A stretch of 7,157 bases of DNA. It comes from Candidatus Alectryobacillus merdavium. GTDB lineage: Bacteria; Bacillota_I; Bacilli_A; RFN20; CAG-826. Of the stretch, positions 4,099 to 7,157 are shown piece after piece. The notes beneath the pieces were generated by a model. That model saw nothing but the letters and a program-made list of their open reading frames with translations. It did no database searches and was not told the origin of the DNA. The stretch spans positions 1-7,157 of the forward strand of contig JADIMN010000066.1 of NCBI GenBank assembly GCA_017694735.1, given 5' to 3'. The position numbers were made by a program, and so were the translations under genes. The number at the start of each line of letters is the position of its first letter. Position 1 is the first letter of the stretch.

Positions 4099-5820
4099 TT
4101 TATATTGAGTATTATATAACTCGTAATAGTAACCTTTTTTATCAAGCAATTGTTTGTGATTTCCCATTTCAATTATTTTTCCCTTATCAAGAACTAAAAT
4201 TAAATCACTTTGTTTTATTGTTTGAAGTCTATGCGCAATTACAATACTTGTTTTATTTTTTAATATTCGATCAAATGCATTATTAATTTTTAATTCTGTT
4301 AAAGCGTCAATATTTGATGTAGCTTCATCCAATATGATAAAAGATGGATTTTTTAAATAAATTCTTAAAATACATAATAACTGCATTTCACCTGCACTTA
4401 AAATTGAATTATCACTAATTTGAGTATTAAATCCATCTTTTAAATTAGATATAAAATTATAAGCTTCTAATTTTTTACATGCTTCAACAATTCTATTCAT
4501 ATCATTACAATCATTTCCAAAAGTAATATTTTCTAAAACAGTTCCATGAAAAATCCATGTATCTTGTAAAACCATTCCAATATTTTTTCTTAATTCTTTT
4601 CTTTGAATTTCTTTATAATTTTTAGAGTTAAGTAAAATACTTCCACTATTAATATCATAAAATCTCATAAATAAATTTATCAAAGTTGTTTTACCACACC
4701 CAGTTTTTCCAACTATTGCAATTTTTTGAGATTGTTTTATATCAAAAGAAATACCATCTAATATTTTCTTACTACCATCATATGAAAATACGACATCATT
4801 AAAATTGACTTCTTTTATATCCTCAACTAACTTTCCATCATTTTCTTCTATATCTTTAATACTTAATATTTCAAAAATTCTATTTAATGAAGCATTTGCA
4901 TTTTCAAGTTCTGTAACAGTACTACTAATATCATTAAATGGTTTTGCATATGAATTTGCATATAATAATAAAGTTTGTAAACCACCTACTGTTAAGGATA
5001 TAGAAATTATAGAAAATGAATCTGGTTGTAAAATAATAAAACAACCAAGTAATAAAACCAAAGCATATGTAATTGAATTAACAAGTCTTGTTGTTGGATT
5101 GATCCAAGTACTATAAAATTGTGCTTTTTGACCGCATTTATATAAATTATTATCAATATCTATAAATCTTTTTATTCTATTATCTTGATAATTAAAAGAA
5201 TTCGTTGTCTTTATATTATTTAAAGATTCTAGAGAAAAAGATGAGAGTTCTGCGGTATATTTTGCTTGAATTGTAAAATACTTACCACATTTTTTTGCAA
5301 TAAACACACTAAAAAAGACACTTAATGGAGTTAATAAAATTATCAATAATGCTAATAACCAATTTAAAACAAACATATATACAACAATCATAATAATTGA
5401 TACAACACCTTGTATTGCTTGTTTAAAACCACTTATAAATCCATTAGTTATATTTTCTACATCACTAATTTCTCTTAATAATAAATCTCCTTTATCTTTT
5501 AAATCTAAATAATAAACTTCAATTTTATTATATTTATGAAATAAATCATCTCTTAATTTTTTTGAAAAACTTTGAACAAAATTACTTGTTAATAGTTCAA
5601 AGAAATATTGAAAAATCATTGAAATTAAAATAAAAGTCAAAATTAACAAGACACAAAATAGAGCCTTATTATAGTTTTGATCTGTAATGTAGTCTATTGC
5701 ATTTCCAGAAATAATAGGAATAAAGAGTTGAGCAACTGTAGAAACAATAATTAATAAAAACAAAAAGCAAATCAATAATGCATAAGGTTTTAAATATTTA
5801 AAAAATAATTTATTTTTCAT
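4096..5820 (-). CDS. ABC exporter half-transporter (TMD-NBD), subunit with the catalytic Walker B Glu and a degenerate signature
   Basis: A complete 574-residue type IV (ABCB-like) exporter half. About six membrane segments lie near residues 11-35, 52-75, 133-153, 155-177, 246-265 and 270-290, followed by a nucleotide-binding domain from about 337. Walker A is GKTGCGKT (371-378) and the Q-loop glutamine is Q419 (VLQD). Walker B is FIILDE with catalytic E499, the D-loop is SNID, and the switch His is H530 (IAHRL). The signature is LSAGEMQ (474-480) instead of LSGGQ, so this subunit needs the intact signature of a partner. The partner is encoded just upstream, and the two genes overlap by one base (TAATG). 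The substrate is unknown. Such pairs (BmrCD, LmrCD, TM287/288 type) export drugs, lipids or peptides. The ATG at 5820 has a strong SD 9 bases upstream. The stop codon lies within the shared terminator hairpin. Confidence 0.92.
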   Translation of the reverse strand: MKNKLFFKYLKPYALLICFLFLLIIVSTVAQLFIPIISGNAIDYITDQNYNKALFCVLLILTFILISMIFQYFFELLTSNFVQSFSKKLRDDLFHKYNKIEVYYLDLKDKGDLLLREISDVENITNGFISGFKQAIQGVVSIIMIVVYMFVLNWLLALLIILLTPLSVFFSVFIAKKCGKYFTIQAKYTAELSSFSLESLNNIKTTNSFNYQDNRIKRFIDIDNNLYKCGQKAQFYSTWINPTTRLVNSITYALVLLLGCFIILQPDSFSIISISLTVGGLQTLLLYANSYAKPFNDISSTVTELENANASLNRIFEILSIKDIEENDGKLVEDIKEVNFNDVVFSYDGSKKILDGISFDIKQSQKIAIVGKTGCGKTTLINLFMRFYDINSGSILLNSKNYKEIQRKELRKNIGMVLQDTWIFHGTVLENITFGNDCNDMNRIVEACKKLEAYNFISNLKDGFNTQISDNSILSAGEMQLLCILRIYLKNPSFIILDEATSNIDALTELKINNAFDRILKNKTSIVIAHRLQTIKQSDLILVLDKGKIIEMGNHKQLLDKKGYYYELYNTQYK

Positions 5821-7157
5821 TAAATATTTCCTCCTTGTATATCATTAATTTGATTATATAATTCAGATTTATTTAATAATTCATCATTATTTCCACTATC
5901 AACAACTCTACCTTTATCAAGCAAAATAATATTATTCATATCTCTAATACTAGATATTCTTTGAGATACAATAATTAGGGCAAAACCTCGATTTTTTTGT
6001 AAATTATATATATTGTTTTTGATTTTATTTTCTGTAATAAAATCTAATGCACTAAAACAATCATCTAATACTAATAACTTGCAAGGTTTTATAAGAGCTC
6101 TCGCAAGAGACAGTCTTTGTTTTTGGCCTCCAGAAAAATTACTTCCATTTTCTAAAACCTCATGATTAATGCCATCTTCATATTTTTTAACAAAAGAATA
6201 CGCATCAGCATCTTTAAGAGCTTGAATTATTTCTTCATCACTTGCGTCTGGTTTACCAATTAGTAAATTAGATTTAATGCTACCTTTATAAAGAGTTGTT
6301 TTTTGTCCAGCATATGAAATTGAATTTTTTAAAAAGTTAATATCATATGATTTTAAACTCTTACCAAAATATAAAATTTCACCAGAACTATTATCATATA
6401 TCCTATTAATTAAATTTAATAAAGTAGATTTACCACTACCAGTACCACCAATAATTCCTAAACTAGAATTTAAATCTAATTTAAAAGAAACATTTTTTAA
6501 AACTCTCTTCTCTTCTCCATTAAAAGAAAAAGATACTTCGTTTAATTCCAAACAATGCTTATCAATATCAATACACGAATTATTTCCATTAACAATTTGA
6601 TTTGTACAATTTAAAAATTCATCAATTCTTTTTTTAGAAGCATAAGCTTTATTAAAGATAATAACTAAATTAGAAACAACTAATAAAGCGGTTAATATTT
6701 GATTTAAATAATTTATTAAAGCAATTATTTCTCCACTATCTAAACTCAAAAATCCAAAATTTCCAGCAGTAAAATATAATATCAATACTATACCAACATT
6801 AATAATTGCAAAAGATAATGGATTAATTAAAGAATTAAATATTTCAACATGAACAGCTTTTTTCTTATATTTTCTTGTTTCATCTTTAAATATATTAATT
6901 TCTTTATCTTCTTGATTAAAAGCTCTTATTACTCTATTTCCTTTTAAATTATCACTAACTTTATCGCTTAAAAAGTCTAAGTTCTTTTGAATTAATGTAT
7001 ACTTTTTTGAAGTATAACGAATTACAAAAAACAAAATTATAGAAATTAATAAAGTTAATCCAAGAAAAACAAAGCCAACAATATAATCGATAATAAAACT
7101 ACATATCATTGCTCCAATTACCAAAATTGGTGCTCTTATAAGTAGTCTAATACCAAC
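5820..7157 (-). CDS. ABC exporter half-transporter (TMD-NBD), partner subunit with degenerate Walker B and switch; 5' end beyond right edge
   Basis: The frame is open from the right edge (VGIRLLIRAPILVIGAMI) to the TAA at 5822-5820, 445 residues. Exporter halves usually have about 575-600, so roughly 130-150 N-terminal residues are missing. The RAPILVIGA segment is typical of the intracellular loop after the second membrane helix, so the TTG at 7124 is an internal leucine codon and not a start. In visible numbering, Walker A is GGTGSGKS (237-244), the signature is intact as SGGQ (342-345), and the Q-loop is YAGQ. Walker B ends in LDD, with D366 (6062-6060) in place of the catalytic Glu. The switch residue is Q399 (SQRI, 5963-5961) in place of His. 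This marks the non-catalytic-site subunit of a heterodimeric exporter whose partner is the next gene. Its last codons (GGA GGA) form the SD of that partner, suggesting translational coupling and matched amounts. Confidence 0.92.
   Translation of the reverse strand, partial: VGIRLLIRAPILVIGAMICSFIIDYIVGFVFLGLTLLISIILFFVIRYTSKKYTLIQKNLDFLSDKVSDNLKGNRVIRAFNQEDKEINIFKDETRKYKKKAVHVEIFNSLINPLSFAIINVGIVLILYFTAGNFGFLSLDSGEIIALINYLNQILTALLVVSNLVIIFNKAYASKKRIDEFLNCTNQIVNGNNSCIDIDKHCLELNEVSFSFNGEEKRVLKNVSFKLDLNSSLGIIGGTGSGKSTLLNLINRIYDNSSGEILYFGKSLKSYDINFLKNSISYAGQKTTLYKGSIKSNLLIGKPDASDEEIIQALKDADAYSFVKKYEDGINHEVLENGSNFSGGQKQRLSLARALIKPCKLLVLDDCFSALDFITENKIKNNIYNLQKNRGFALIIVSQRISSIRDMNNIILLDKGRVVDSGNNDELLNKSELYNQINDIQGGNI
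5830..5836 (-). promoter_or_regulatory. Ribosome binding site of the second ABC gene, inside the first
   Basis: AAGGAGG on the minus strand lies 9 bases before the ATG at 5820. It is encoded within the Gln-Gly-Gly codons at the C-terminus of the upstream ABC gene. With the TAATG stop-start overlap it fixes the start and implies coupled translation. Confidence 0.85.

Noticed and set aside
3924..4172. Minus-strand 82-codon open frame across the rubredoxin end and the terminator
   Set aside because: It is antisense to the well-supported rubredoxin domain, crosses the terminator, overlaps the ABC gene end in another frame, and has no SD or recognisable motif.
4805..5116. Plus-strand 103-codon open frame
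   Set aside because: It is antisense to the membrane/NBD junction of the downstream ABC gene. Its Ser/Leu/Ile-rich content is the mirror of that sequence, and no SD or promoter was seen.
5820..7124. ABC gene starting at the TTG at 7124 as a complete 434-residue protein
   Set aside because: The frame continues to the window edge with a conserved RAPILVIGA segment, and a start there would remove the first membrane helices. It is a gene cut by the window.
1..7157. CRISPR arrays, insertion sequences, phage genes or long direct repeats
   Set aside because: No spaced repeats, transposase motifs, terminal inverted repeats or phage-like genes were found on either strand.

Overview
The window is very AT-rich bacterial DNA and looks like a low-GC Bacillota or Mycoplasmatota-related lineage, probably an anaerobe. 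Support for this comes from Gram-positive style Shine-Dalgarno (SD) sites (AAGGAGG), sigma-A type TATAAT boxes, a full match to the Bacilli CcpA operator (cre), hairpin-plus-U terminators, and a flavodiiron oxygen/NO reductase fused to rubredoxin. All ten tryptophans visible in the coding regions use TGG and every visible stop is TAA. TGA is therefore probably not read as Trp, unlike in Mycoplasma, despite the similar base composition. No closer taxonomic placement is justified.

Layout from left to right. (1) 1-494, minus: the N-terminal part of a GT-B/GT4 glycosyltransferase that runs off the left edge. (2) 549-622, minus: tRNA-Thr(GGT) with an encoded CCA, its own TATAAT promoter and a terminator at 524-544. 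(3) 669-1973, minus: rimO, which methylthiolates ribosomal protein S12. (4) 1974-2215: a 242-base divergent intergenic region, the least ordinary part of the window. It holds the rimO promoter, a predicted minus-strand small RNA of about 69 nt with its own promoter and terminator, a CcpA cre site just upstream of that promoter, and the flavodiiron promoter with an A/T palindrome. (5) 2216-4063, plus: a four-module flavodiiron protein (di-iron beta-lactamase-like core, flavodoxin, flavin reductase-like domain, short-spacer rubredoxin). (6) 4068-4098: a 14-bp bidirectional terminator between convergent genes. (7) 4096-7157, minus: two overlapping ABC exporter half-transporter genes. The upstream one is cut by the right edge. 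Their ATPase motifs are degenerate in complementary ways, as expected of a heterodimer with one active and one inactive ATP site.

The genes do not form one pathway. The strongest candidate for something undescribed is the predicted small RNA at 2011-2079. Its 5' part carries CACCTCCTTTCT, which matches the anti-Shine-Dalgarno tail of Bacillota 16S rRNA, and its terminator loop carries a second C-rich motif. It may be controlled by carbon status through CcpA. This is inferred from sequence signals only.
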